Below are positions 1 through 22,292 of a stretch of 64,000 bases of DNA, in pieces. The DNA is from [Empedobacter] haloabium (GTDB lineage: Bacteria; Pseudomonadota; Gammaproteobacteria; Burkholderiales; Burkholderiaceae_D). The DNA is taken from assembly GCA_008011715.2 (NCBI GenBank), contig CP136508.1, positions 2,294,001-2,358,000 of the forward strand, given 5' to 3'. The notes beneath the pieces are model-generated. The model was given only the letters and a program-made list of their open reading frames with translations. It searched no databases and was not told the DNA's origin. The position numbers were made by a program, and so were the translations under genes. The stretch's first letter is position 1. Each line of letters opens with the position of its first letter.

Positions 1-1030
1 AGTTCGGTTTCTTTCCGATCTTGATCCTCGACACATACTTAGTGCGGTGCTGATCGGTCAAGCGCAGCTTCGGGGGCCGGTCGCCCACGTAGACGCGGTC
101 GTTAAATTCGGTGAGGGCGTGTCGAAGGCCCTCGAAGGTCGCGTCCGCCTTAATCCAGGTAAAGCAGTTACCAACACGGTCCTTGTGCTGGTTGCCGCTA
201 GCGGCGTGGGCATCCGAGCAATCCAGCAAAAGATCGTTGACGTTGGCCTCGGTCAGCTTGCGGCGCGCCTGCGCGTATTTGGCCGGGCTTTCGGCGGCGG
301 TGAAGACGATGTTCGCGCGATTGATTACATGCTTCTTCTCGGCGATCGACTGGTCGTCCCACTTCATGTTGTCCCACTCGGTTTTGCCCACCGCGATCAG
401 GTGACGATCCTGCAGATTGTGGTTGTTCAGCGCACCCAAGATTTTTTCCATGCTCACGCACAGGTTGTTGAAGCCCTCATGCAAGGCGGAACCGTAGGCC
501 GATCGCTTGTCCTCGGGCACGGAGTCGATGATCAGTTGGCCGAGCTCGGCGATGCTCTGCGGCGTGATCACGGCGTTCCAGCGGCCGCGGTACTCCTGCG
601 CCGAAGGTATCAGGTCATACGACGGCGCCAAGGCAGACAGGAACTGCTGCCGGATCGTGTCAGGTTCGAGCTCGTCGAAAATCACGTGCAGGTTGATGCG
701 ATTCCAGTCAGATTTGGAATATAAGCCGTCCTCGCCCTTTTTAACCACACCGGCGAATTTGTCAAGCCGTAGTTCGATTACTGGTAGGAACAGGTCGATG
801 TTGGACAGGCGCCCATTGGCCTTCTCGCGACGGATACGCTCGTAGCCATCGACGAACAGGTAGTCATTGACGCCAATCACTTTGAAATCCGACGGGAGCG
901 CCTCAAGGTCGGCCAGAAACGCTTCCCATGCCTCCTCCTGATTTCCCTCGTAGTTGTGCACGATGGAGGAGGGGGTGTGGACGTGTAGATCCCACTTCTT
1001 CCAAGTCGAGCCCACAGAAAGGTTGCCCAT
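1..1030 (-). CDS. PHP-domain protein, N-terminal part (TrlF-type ATPase likely)
   Basis: This reading frame starts at ATG 1030 and runs off the left edge with no stop, so about 343 codons are visible. A GGAG ribosome site lies just upstream of the ATG. The protein begins with a PHP-type motif, WDLHVHTPSS (His16 and His18), the HxH metal-binding signature of PHP phosphoesterases, and further on has LLDCSDAHAASG, another PHP-like Asp/His motif. An N-terminal PHP domain followed by a large AAA/SMC-like ATPase is the arrangement known for TrlF-type proteins, which often sit in mobile or defence regions. The ATPase half would lie outside the window, so the family call is inference. The plus-strand frame at 47-724 is a shadow of this gene. 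Codon use looks less GC-extreme than the downstream core genes, which fits an acquired island. Confidence 0.7.
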   Translation of the reverse strand, partial: MGNLSVGSTWKKWDLHVHTPSSIVHNYEGNQEEAWEAFLADLEALPSDFKVIGVNDYLFVDGYERIRREKANGRLSNIDLFLPVIELRLDKFAGVVKKGEDGLYSKSDWNRINLHVIFDELEPDTIRQQFLSALAPSYDLIPSAQEYRGRWNAVITPQSIAELGQLIIDSVPEDKRSAYGSALHEGFNNLCVSMEKILGALNNHNLQDRHLIAVGKTEWDNMKWDDQSIAEKKHVINRANIVFTAAESPAKYAQARRKLTEANVNDLLLDCSDAHAASGNQHKDRVGNCFTWIKADATFEGLRHALTEFNDRVYVGDRPPKLRLTDQHRTKYVSRIKIGKKPN

Positions 1031-1112
1031 TTTTTCTCCGAGAAGGCGACCATTCGCGCGCGGTCACATCGGAGCGACGCACGAATATTGATGGAAGTAA
1101 ACTATTCGCTTG

Positions 1113-1118
1113 ATTATA
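1113..1118 (-). promoter_or_regulatory. candidate -10 box for the PHP-domain gene
   Basis: On the minus strand this reads TATAAT, a perfect sigma-70 -10 hexamer, within an AT-rich stretch (about 1085-1140) that stands out from its surroundings. It lies about 83 bases upstream of the ATG at 1030. No good -35 hexamer is visible at 16-18 bases spacing, so this is a candidate only. Confidence 0.4.
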
Positions 1119-1305
1119 TATTCATATCTTTCGGAAAATGCGAGAAATGGCAGGGGTATGTAAGTTCTCTACAACGCCGCCATACTCGGGAGCACGGCTT
1201 CAGTCCTTGCCTTGTTGCGCGCATGTCGTATTCCGAACGATTGCAGATCCGAAGCGATGCTCATCGGAGTGCGTTGCGGAGGTTTCTGTGCAATCTCGAC
1301 TTTGT

Positions 1306-1329
1306 CTACCCACAAAGCTACCCACAAAT
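1306..1329 (-). repeat. tandem 12-base repeat, integrase-arm-like
   Basis: Two adjacent copies of CTACCCACAAAG/T lie head to tail. On the minus strand they read TTTGTGGGTAG twice. Repeats of the TTTGTGGGTA type are familiar from the arm-type integrase sites beside P4-like integrase genes at tRNA-borne islands, as I recall. No integrase is found in the window, so the functional reading is inference. Confidence 0.4.
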
Positions 1330-1481
1330 GCCTGCGAGCTGTCCGAACACGGCGGGAGACTTGGGGAGACGATCCACAGTTGCATAGCCGCTTTGCCCTA
1401 GGAACGGTGGCCTCGCTTGGACGTACGGAGACGCAGGTGGACAACCAGTTCGACAGACACCGTCTCCGCCAGAACAAATAA

Positions 1482-1507
1482 AAAAGCCTCCCGTGCGGGA
1501 TGCTTTT
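1482..1507. terminator. bidirectional intrinsic terminator
   Basis: Arm AAAAGC-C-TCCCG (1482-1493) pairs with CGGGA-T-GCTTTT (1496-1507) with one internal mismatch and a two-base loop. The A-run on one side and the T-run on the other make it usable in both directions. It separates the island-like left edge from the tRNA-like fragment to the right. Confidence 0.65.
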
Positions 1508-1514
1508 AACAGTC

Positions 1515-1540
1515 TGGACGGAAGACGGTGGGATTCGAAG
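1515..1540 (-). other. tRNA-Ser 3'-end-like fragment (candidate attachment site)
   Basis: On the minus strand this reads as a T-loop TTCGAAT, then CCCAC, then CGTCTTCCG and a terminal CCA. This strongly resembles the T-arm, acceptor strand and CCA of a bacterial serine tRNA. The 5' half of a tRNA cannot be folded from the adjacent sequence and the T-stem pairs poorly, so it is not a working tRNA gene. Fragments of tRNA 3' ends typically mark the end of islands that inserted into a tRNA gene. The match is by eye from memory of tRNA-Ser sequences. Confidence 0.4.
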
Positions 1541-1807
1541 CCCCACGCCGGCCAGTGCGGGGGCTCTCCGAATCGCCCATTTGCTGGCGCTTCGCGCCAG
1601 CGCCGTGCGCCGAGGACGCGCGACGTAACCCACTCCACCGCGAGAGACGAGCGCGGCAGCGCAAGGCGCTCGCAGCGCAGGCGCCTGCGCAAGAGCCTCC
1701 CCTGCGCAAGAGCCACCCCTGCCGCAGGCCGCAGTGCAGCCCGATTGCGAGAACGTACCCCTATTGGACAATAGGCGCAGCCGTCAGCAATAAGGAACGC
1801 CAACCGT

Positions 1808-2089
1808 ATGCGTAGCAAGTCCACGAAGTGGTCAGTCGCAGCGAAGCTGTTGCCGCCAATCGCAGTGTGGCTGACAGGCGAGGCAGTCGGCTATCCGCTG
1901 TGGGACCGAAAGGTCATGCAGACCGGGAGCCCGGATGTGTTGGCGGCGATGCTGATTACGATCGTCACGTTGGCAAGGTTCGCCGCTGCGATCTGGTTGC
2001 TGTTGTCTGTGATCGTACTTCGGCAGGGACCTCACGAAAAAACGCCGTGCTGGATGAAGCGGCCCACTTCAAACGGCCGGGATAGGTAA
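1808..2089 (+). CDS. small putative membrane protein
   Basis: This 93-codon frame starts at ATG 1808 with AAGGA about 11 bases upstream. The translation has a hydrophobic stretch near residues 12-30 (LLPPIAVWLTGEAVGYPL) and a stronger one near residues 43-71 (VLAAMLITIVTLARFAAAIW and beyond), so one or two membrane segments are plausible. I do not recognise a family. It stands alone between the island edge and zwf. Another frame overlaps it (1828-2085) but has no hydrophobic pattern. It could be a chance frame. Confidence 0.45.
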   Translation: MRSKSTKWSVAAKLLPPIAVWLTGEAVGYPLWDRKVMQTGSPDVLAAMLITIVTLARFAAAIWLLLSVIVLRQGPHEKTPCWMKRPTSNGRDR

Positions 2090-2296
2090 CTCAAGCGGAG
2101 TCGATAGGCCTGTCAGCAATTGCGCGTGTGGCGCTGGAATATTGTTCTCGATGGCGCGATATCCGTCGCGGGGCAACGAAAGCACGGGCTGAGAACGGAG
2201 CGGCTGCCGGAGCTGGCCTGAGCTGGAACACGGCGCCGCACACAAATCCCCAGACCAATGTATCCTAGTCAATTCCGCAATCTTTTCCAGAACACC

Positions 2297-3763
<1,467 letters not shown>

Positions 3764-4828
3764 CCGGCACCCATTGGCGGTCACGCGCTGTCCGTCTACC
3801 TGACGACGCGACAGCGTGATCGCCGATCGGCCGGGCTGGCCGGGCACGGTGCCCGGTCGTCTGACTCGGGCGCGTCGATCAACGGCGCCCTTATGCGCCA
3901 CGCGCAAAAAAACTGATACGCCGATTGCGCGCCATTCGTTCGATAAGGCGCATCAATCCATCGTGCGCTGCACGCGTCACATTATCCCGGCTGCGTAAAT
4001 CGCCGCATTCCAATTCATTCTCCTATCGAGCCGGTCGCGTCCCCACGCCTCTGATACCAGTAACGTGCCGGGCCGGCCTCCAGGCTGCCGGAAATGGCAG
4101 TCCGTGCGCATTATTGCGCCCGGCGCGTCAATACCACTTCTTCGATAAACAGGCCGTGCCAGTTAATTCGATGCAGGGGTGATTGGCTTTGCAGCAGGCT
4201 GATAAGGGATTATGTCCACATTACCTCCATATTTCGAGAGTTAGCTTATCCCGACGGTCCATCTCCACGGAACGCCCGTCTCCGGATCGCCGCGGATATT
4301 GATCAAAGGAACTTTACTTCCGCGAAGCGCAGCATATGGTTCGGCCAGCCAACAGCGATGTAGCGGGGGTACTGCCCCGTCCTGCTGGGGAAAGAGGATC
4401 GCCGCACGGCAAGCCCGGTCTGCTCGGGAGAAACCTGACAAAGATATCAGGTTGAAATCCATTTCACGGCATATTCGATCTTGAAACGATGACATGTCAC
4501 AGTAGCGTAATGTCCATTGCTTAGGATCGGCGCATCTTCACAGCCAGCGCCATAATCGGACGCCTGGGGAAAAAGAGAGTTACTGAAAATAATTGCGCCT
4601 GTTCCTGAAAGAACATTGCGTCTCCTATCTTTATATTTCTCTGCGCCACATAATCGCCATCCTTCATTTGCAAATGCGGTTTTAATGGTTGCGAAGACTT
4701 TAAAGTTTGTACTATGCTTCACGCCGAAAACTGAAAGACTTTCACCATTGCAGCTGAACGCCGCAATGGTTGTTTCCACGCGATAAAGGAATTGGCACCC
4801 TTATCGCCATCTGAAAAAGCGATTTTCA
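3764..4828. other. gene-poor, lower-GC stretch before the lipopeptide cluster
   Basis: About 1 kb without a supported gene. Just after zwf there is an imperfect hairpin (about 3781-3820) and a tight 7-base-pair hairpin (3840-3856), neither followed by a T-run, so termination is uncertain. From about 3990 to 4828 the base composition is clearly more AT-rich than the rest of the window. A 110-codon GTG-started frame on the minus strand (4447-4779) gives an even amino-acid composition but has no ribosome site and no family I recognise. The right half must contain the promoter of the exporter and NRPS genes. One weak candidate is TTGCGA (4689-4694), 15 bases, TACTAT (4710-4715). Confidence 0.5.
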
Positions 4829-6250
4829 ATGAGCGGATCGGTCAATGAATTGCGTGAAATCAGCCCGGCGTCCCGTGCCATCGGGGCGGACGGGCAGGGC
4901 GATGCCGCGCTGCCAACCGTGCCGGCCGCCGACAAGCCACGCGACCCGGTCCGCCTGACCTTCGGCCTGCTCTGGCTCAGCGAAGCCGCCTTCGATTTCG
5001 GCTCCACCTTGATCAGTTTCGCCATCGGCGTGTGGATCTACGGCCAGACCGGCTCGGTCCAGGACTATTCGTTGTCGGTGCTCGCCGCCGCCGTGGCCTC
5101 GATGCTCGTCATGCCGTTCGCGGGCACGTTCGCGGATCGCTACGACCGCCGCGCGGTGGTCGCAGGGTGCGACCTGGCCGCGGTGGCGGCCACCGCCGCC
5201 ATCGTGCTGTTCTTCTTCGTCAGCCGCCTGGGTGTCGAGGTGCTGTACCTGTACACCGCACTGTCCGCCGCCATCGCATCGTTGCGGCGCTGCGCGATCC
5301 GCGTCGTCGTCAGCACCATCGTGCCCAAGGAGCGCTTCACCCAGGTCAGCGGGTTCTCCGGGATGTCGCGCGCTGTCGTGCAGGTCGTTGCCCCCAGCGC
5401 GGCCGGCCTCCTGATGGCGCGAGCAGGATTGCCCGGGGCGATGACGCTGCACCTGGGATTGCTGGTCGGCGGTGCCTTGCTGGCGTTCGCCGCCCTGGCG
5501 CGGGCGCGCGCCGCGCTGCGCGGCTGCCATGCGTCCGGACGCTCCTTCGCGCACAGCGCACGCGCCAGCTTCCTCGGCGCGCTGGGCTACCTGAAGGACA
5601 GCCCCCTGATGCGCAGCCTGCTGCTGTACGGCGCGCTGGTGCAGTGCCTGTTGGTGCTGGCGACCGTGATGCTGACGCCGATGGTGCTGGCGACGCATTC
5701 CTCCAGGGTGCTGGGCCTGGTGATGTCGATCGGCGCCGCCGGCGCTCTGGCCGGCTCGCTGCTGGCCGCCACGGCGATCATCAGGCGCCACCTGATGCTG
5801 TGGGTGCTGGTGTGCGACGCCATCCAGTCCGCCGCCATCCTGGTGGCCGGACTGACGACGACACCGCTGGTGTGGTGCGTCGCCGCGTTTGCCTGCCTGT
5901 TCTGCGGCAGCGCTTCCGTCGCCTGCTCCGGCGCGCTGTGGATGCGCAAGGCTCCGCTGGCGCATCAGGGCAGCGTGTTCGCGCTGCTGTCGGCGTCGAA
6001 CCTCCTGGTGATGAGCCTTGTGCTGCTGGTCGGCGGCTACCTGGCCGACGCGGTGCTGGAGCCTGCGCTGGCCGACGGCGGCGCGTGGCGCCACACGGTC
6101 GGCGACTGGTTCGGCACCGGCAAGGGGCGCGGCATCGGCTTGCTGTTCTTCGGTGCCGGTGCCTGCGGTCTGCTGGTGAGTGGCCTGGCCCTGGCCAGTC
6201 GCGATTTGCGCCGGCTGGAGCAACTCGTGCCGGAGCGTCCGGACGATTGA
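4829..6250 (+). CDS. MFS transporter, likely lipopeptide exporter
   Basis: A 473-residue membrane protein of the major facilitator superfamily (MFS_3-like). After a 40-residue polar N-terminus come about 11-12 hydrophobic segments. The loop motif GTFADRYDRRAVV (about residues 97-110) is the usual conserved MFS loop between helices 2 and 3. The long polar insert near residues 410-430 is extracellular or a loop. It ends 76 bases before the first NRPS gene on the same strand, so co-transcription is likely, and export of the peptide or self-protection is the natural role. No strong ribosome site precedes ATG 4829. Substrate specificity cannot be read from the sequence. Confidence 0.88.
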   Translation: MSGSVNELREISPASRAIGADGQGDAALPTVPAADKPRDPVRLTFGLLWLSEAAFDFGSTLISFAIGVWIYGQTGSVQDYSLSVLAAAVASMLVMPFAGTFADRYDRRAVVAGCDLAAVAATAAIVLFFFVSRLGVEVLYLYTALSAAIASLRRCAIRVVVSTIVPKERFTQVSGFSGMSRAVVQVVAPSAAGLLMARAGLPGAMTLHLGLLVGGALLAFAALARARAALRGCHASGRSFAHSARASFLGALGYLKDSPLMRSLLLYGALVQCLLVLATVMLTPMVLATHSSRVLGLVMSIGAAGALAGSLLAATAIIRRHLMLWVLVCDAIQSAAILVAGLTTTPLVWCVAAFACLFCGSASVACSGALWMRKAPLAHQGSVFALLSASNLLVMSLVLLVGGYLADAVLEPALADGGAWRHTVGDWFGTGKGRGIGLLFFGAGACGLLVSGLALASRDLRRLEQLVPERPDD

Positions 6251-6326
6251 TCGCGCAGTGGGCGCAGCCAGCCATCCGCCCCCTGCGTCTGTTTTCAATG
6301 AACCATCGATAAGGAAGTCTCAGCCC

Positions 6327-17051
<10,725 letters not shown>

Positions 17052-20000
17052 CACACCGGCCGTGGCGCTGGACCTGGCCGACCTGTCGGTCGAGCGGCTG
17101 CGCGGTGCGCAGACCAGCGCCACCTTCGACCTGGCGCTCGATTTCGAAGAGGTCGGCGAGCGCATCGTCGGCCAGCTCAACTACGCCACGGCGCTGTTCG
17201 ACGCCGCCACCGTGCGGCGCCATTGGGGCTACCTGCACGCCATGCTGCGCGCAATGGTGGCAGACGAGCGCCAGCGCGTGCACGACATCGCGCTGCTGGA
17301 CGAGACAGAGCGCACGCTGCTGCTGGAAGGCTTCAATGCCACCCGGCGCGAGCGTGGGCCGGCCGAACCGGTACACCGGCTGTTCGAACGGCAGGCGGCC
17401 GCGCGACCGGATGCGCTGGCGCTGGTACACGATACCCACCAGCTGAGCTACGGCGCCCTCAACGAACGCGCCAACCGGCTGGCCCATCACCTGCGCGCGC
17501 TGGGAATCGGGCCGGACGCGCGGGTGGCCTTGTACATGGAGCGCGGCATCGACGTCATCGTCGCGATGCTGGCGACGCTGAAGGCGGGCGCCGGCTACGT
17601 GCCGCTGGATCCGTCCCAGCCCGCCGAGCGGTCGGCGCACCTGCTGGCGGACTGCGCCCCCATGGCGGTGCTGACCCACGCCGCCTTGCGCACCAGCCTG
17701 CAGGCGCCGGCGGGCTGCCACGTCGTCGCCGTCGGCGGCGAGGACTGGGCCGGCCTGCCCGGCCACGATCCGGACCCCGCCACGGTCGGCGTGGAGGCGT
17801 CGCACCTGGCCTACGTGATCTACACCTCCGGCTCGACCGGCACGCCGAAGGGCGTGCAGGTCGAGCACCGCCAGCTGTGGCACCAGTTGGCGGCGCTGCA
17901 CGAGCTGTACGACGTGACGCCGGCCGATCGGGTACTGCAGTTCTGCGCGCTGACCTTCGACGTGTCGGTCGAGGAGATCTTCGGCACCCTGCTGCATGGC
18001 GCCACGCTGGTGCTGCGCACCGAGGCATGGGTCACGGATCCGGCCAGCTGGTGCCGGCTGTGCGCGCGGCACGGGCTGACGATCGCCAACCTGCCGACCT
18101 TGTTCTGGCAGCAGCTGGCACTGGAGCCGGACGCGCGGATTCCCGCGCACCTGCGCCAGATCGTCATCGGCGGCGACGCGGTCGCGGCGAGCGCGCTGGA
18201 AGCGTGGTGGCGCCGGCCGGGGCATCGCCCGGCGCTGGCCAATGCCTACGGGCCCACGGAAACGACGATCAATGCCACCGTCGCCCGTTGCGCGCCGACG
18301 GACGCGCCGGGCAGCATCGGCCGGCCCGTGCCGGAAGGCCGCATCTACGTGCTGGACGGCGCGCACCAGCCGGTGCCGCTGGGCGTGGCCGGCGAGATCC
18401 ATGTGGGCGGCGCGCACGTCGCGCGCGGTTACCTGAACCGCCCCGAGCTCGATGCCGAGCGCTTCCTGCCCGATCCGTTCGTGCCGGGCGGCCGCATGTA
18501 CCGCACCGGCGACCTGGGGCGCTGGCATGCCGACGGCACCGTCGAGTTCCTCGGCCGGAACGATTTCCAGGTCAAGCTGCGCGGTTACCGCATCGAGCTG
18601 GGCGAGATCGAGGCGCACCTGGCGCGGCTCGACGGCGTGCGCGCGGCGGCCGTGCTGGCGCGCGAGGACCGTCCCGGCGAAAAGCGCCTGGTGGCCTACG
18701 TGGTCGGCACGAGCGACGCGGCACGCCTGCGCGCGCAGCTGGCCGAGCAGTTGCCGGACTACATGGTACCGGCGGCCTACGTGACGCTGGACGCGCTGCC
18801 GTCTACGGCCAACGGCAAGCTGGATCGCCGCGCGCTGCCGGTGCCGGACGAGGGGGCGCTGGTGCAGCGTGTGCACGAGGCCCCGCAGGGCGAGATCGAA
18901 ACGGTCCTGGCCCGGATCTGGGCGGAGCTGCTGGGCATCGCGCAGGTGGGACGCCAGGACAGCTTCTTCGAGCTGGGCGGCCACTCGCTGCTGGCCGTAC
19001 GGCTGGTGTCGCAACTGCGCCAGCAGCTGGGCGTGGAGCTGCCGCTGGCCGCGTTGTTCGAATCGCCGCGGCTGGCCGAGCTGGCGCGCGAGGTGGCCAT
19101 GGCCGCGCGCACCACGCTGGCGGCGATCACGCCGGCCGACCGTACGACGCCGCTGCCGCTGTCGTATTCCCAGCAGCGGCTGTGGTATGTGACGCAGATC
19201 GATGCGCAAGCCCACACGGCCTACCATATCCCGGGCGCGCTGCGCCTGCGCGGTGCCCTCGACCAAGCGGCATTGCAGGCGGCCGTGGCCCGCGTCGTCG
19301 AGCGCCACGAGATCCTGCGCACCCGTTTCGTCACCCTGGCCGGCCAACCACGCCAGGTCGTCGACGCGGCGCAAGGCTTCACGCTGCAGTACAGCGACGT
19401 GGCCGGCGTGCCGGCCGAGACGCTGCGCCAGCTCTGTCATGACGAGGCCACCGCACCGTTCGACCTGGCACACGGCCCGCTGCTGCGCGGCCGCCTGCTG
19501 CGCCTGGCCGACGACGACCACCTGCTGCTGGTGACGCTGCATCACATCATCGCCGACGGCTGGTCGCTGAGCGTGCTGGCGCGCGAGGTGTCGGCGCTGT
19601 ACGAGGCGTACCTGCGCGGCGCGCCCGACCCGCTGGCGCCATTGCCGATCCAGTATGGCGACTACGCGGCCTGGCAGCGCGAGTGGCTGCAAGGACCGGT
19701 GCTGCAACAGCAGCTGGCGTATTGGGTGGGGCAGTTGCAGGGCGCGCCGGCACTGCTGGCGCTGCCGACCGACCGGCCCCGACCCGACACGCAGGATTAC
19801 CGCGGCGCCACGCTGCCGGTTGCGCTGGATGAAGGGCTGGGGCGCGCGCTGGCCGTGCTGGGCCAGCGCCACGGCACGACGCTGTACATGACGGTATTGG
19901 CCGCGTGGGCCGCCGTGCTGGCGCGCCTGTCCGGCCAGGCCCAGGTGGTGATCGGCAGCTCCGAGGCGGGGCGCAACCGCGCCGAACTGGAGCCGCTGAT

Positions 20001-22292
20001 CGGCTTCTTCGTCAACGCCCAGGCGATCCGCTTCGACCTGGAGGGCGACGTCAGCGTCGCGGCGCTGCTGGCGCAAGCGCGGCAGCTCGCCCTGCAGGCG
20101 CAGGCCCATCGCGACGTGCCCTTCGAGCAGGTTGTCGAGGCCGTGAATCCGCTGCGCTCGATGGCCTACAACCCGATCTACCAGGTGCGGCTGGCCTGGC
20201 AGAACACGCCCGAGGTGCGCCTGGACCTGGCAGGGCTCGGCCTGGACAGCGTGGGCAACCAGGCCGGCAGCGCGCAGTTCGATCTGTCGCTGGACCTGGA
20301 GCAGGCCGGTGACCGGATCGTCGGCCAGTTGAACTACGCCACGGCGCTGTTCGACGAGGACACGATCCGGCGTCACTGGGGTTACCTGGAGGCGATGCTG
20401 CGGGCGATGGTGGCGGACGACGGCCAGCAGGTCGATCGGATCGCGTTGCCGGACCAGGCGGAACGGCAGCTGCTGCTGCATGGCTTTAACCAAACACGCC
20501 GCGACTACCCGGCCGAAACGCTGATCCACGCGCTGTTCGAAGCGCAGGCGGCCCGCCAGCCGGAGGTGCTGGCGGTGGCCTGCGAAGGCACTGAACTGAG
20601 CTATGGTGCCCTCAACGAGCGCGCCAACCAGCTGGCGCACCACCTGCGCAGGCTGGGCGTGCGGCCGGACGAGCGGGTCGCCGTGTTCGTGGAACGCAGC
20701 GTGGACATGGCGGTGGCGCTGCTGGCCACGCTGAAGGCGGGCGGCGCCTGCGTGCCGCTCGATCCGGTCCACCCGGACGAGCGCCTCGCGCACATGCTGG
20801 CGGACAGCGCGCCGGTGGTGGTGCTGACCCAGGCCGGCCTGCAAGGGCGCCTGCCCGCGGCGCGGGGTGCCGTCGTGCTGGACGCCCAGCCATGGCAGCA
20901 CTCGGCCTGGGCGGCCGAGCCGGCGAGCGATCCGGCGCCGGCCACGGTCGGCCTGCATGCGGCGCACCTGGCCTATGTCATCTACACGTCCGGCTCCACC
21001 GGTACGCCGAAGGGCGTGATGGTCGAGCACCGCAACGTGCTGACGTTCCTGCGCGGTCTGGAAGAACGCATCCACGGCGTGGCGCCCGACTGCCGCCGCA
21101 TCGCCTGGAACTCGTCGTTCGGCTTCGACATGGCCGTCAAGGCCTGGGGCCAGCTGGCGCTGGGCCGCAGCGTCCATATCGTACCGGAGCGCACCCGCCT
21201 GGACGCCGACGCGCTGCTGGCCTTCATCGAGCGGCACGCCATCGAGGCGATGGAATGCACGCCGTCGCACCTGCGCATGCTGCAGGGCGCCGGCTTCCCG
21301 CAGCAGCGCGGCCGCACACTGCGCAAGCTGCTGCTGGGCGGCGAGGCGATCGACGCGGCGACGTGGCGCGCGCTGGCGGCCCACGACGGCATCGGCTTCT
21401 TCAATATGTATGGGCCGACCGAGTGCAGCGTGGACGCGGCCTGCGGTCCCGTGGCCGGAGACGTGCCGCACATCGGCCAGGTGATGCCGAACGCGCGCAT
21501 CTACCTGCTGGATGCGCACGGCGAGCCGGTACCGCTGGGCGCCGCCGGCGAGATCTGCATCGGCGGTGCCGGCGTGGCGCGCGGCTACCTGCACCGTCCC
21601 GAACTGACGGCGGAGCGCTTCGTGCCCGATCCGTACGCCGGCATCGACGGTGCGCGCATGTACCGCACCGGCGACCTGGGGCGCTGGCGCGCGGACGGCA
21701 CCATCGAATACCTGGGCCGCAACGATTTCCAGGTCAAGGTGCGCGGCTTCCGCATCGAGCTGGGCGAGATCGAAGCGCGCCTGGCGCGCCTGCCCGGCGT
21801 ACGCCAGGCGGTCGTGCTGGCGCGCGAGGACAGTCCCGGCGACCAGCGCCTGGTCGCCTATGTCGTGGCGGACCCGCAGGTGCCGGCGCCCGACCCCGCC
21901 GCGCTGCGTGCCCAGCTGGCCGCGCAGCTGCCGGAGTACATGCTGCCCTCGTCCTATGTGGCGCTGGAGCGGTTGCCGGTGACGCCGAACGGCAAGCTCG
22001 ATCGCAAGGCCTTGCCGGCGCCGGAAGGCCAGGGGCTGGTGCAACGTCCGTACGAGGCGCCGGCCGGCATGGTGGAGCAGGCGCTGGCGGCCATCTGGGC
22101 CGAACTGCTGGGGGCCGAGCGGGTGGGCCGCCACGACAACTTCTTCGAACTGGGCGGTCATTCCGCCCTGGCGATCCAGGTGATTTACCAGATGAGCGCA
22201 AGGCAGTTGCAGGCCGACGTGCAGATGGTCTTCAACGCGCCGAGCCTGGCGCACCTGGCCGCCGCAACCATTCAACTTGAGGAGGTCGAGCT

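Larger units (their letters stand above)
1031..1807. other. island-edge intergenic region
   Basis: No convincing gene is seen here. The stretch holds the AT-rich promoter zone of the PHP gene, a tandem 12-base repeat at 1306-1329, a terminator hairpin at 1482-1507, a tRNA-Ser-3'-end-like fragment at 1515-1540, and a strong hairpin with 8-base arms 1583-1590 and 1594-1601 around a TTC loop. Overlapping open frames on both strands (for example 1169-1771 minus) have Arg/Ser/Ala-rich translations with no recognisable domain. The combination looks like the boundary of an integrated element with its integrase gene lost or lying elsewhere. Confidence 0.5.

Noticed and set aside
47..724. Plus-strand ORF of 225 codons at the left edge
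   Set aside because: It is antisense to the PHP-domain frame, which has a real motif, start and ribosome site.
1515..1601. A complete tRNA gene
   Set aside because: Only a T-arm and acceptor-like 3' end can be recognised; no D-arm or anticodon arm folds and the T-stem pairs poorly. Kept only as a fragment.
3781..3856. Rho-independent terminator after zwf
   Set aside because: The hairpins are there, but neither has a following T-run.
4447..4779. 110-codon minus-strand ORF before the MFS gene
   Set aside because: GTG start without a ribosome site and no recognisable family; the even composition can follow from the low-GC DNA.
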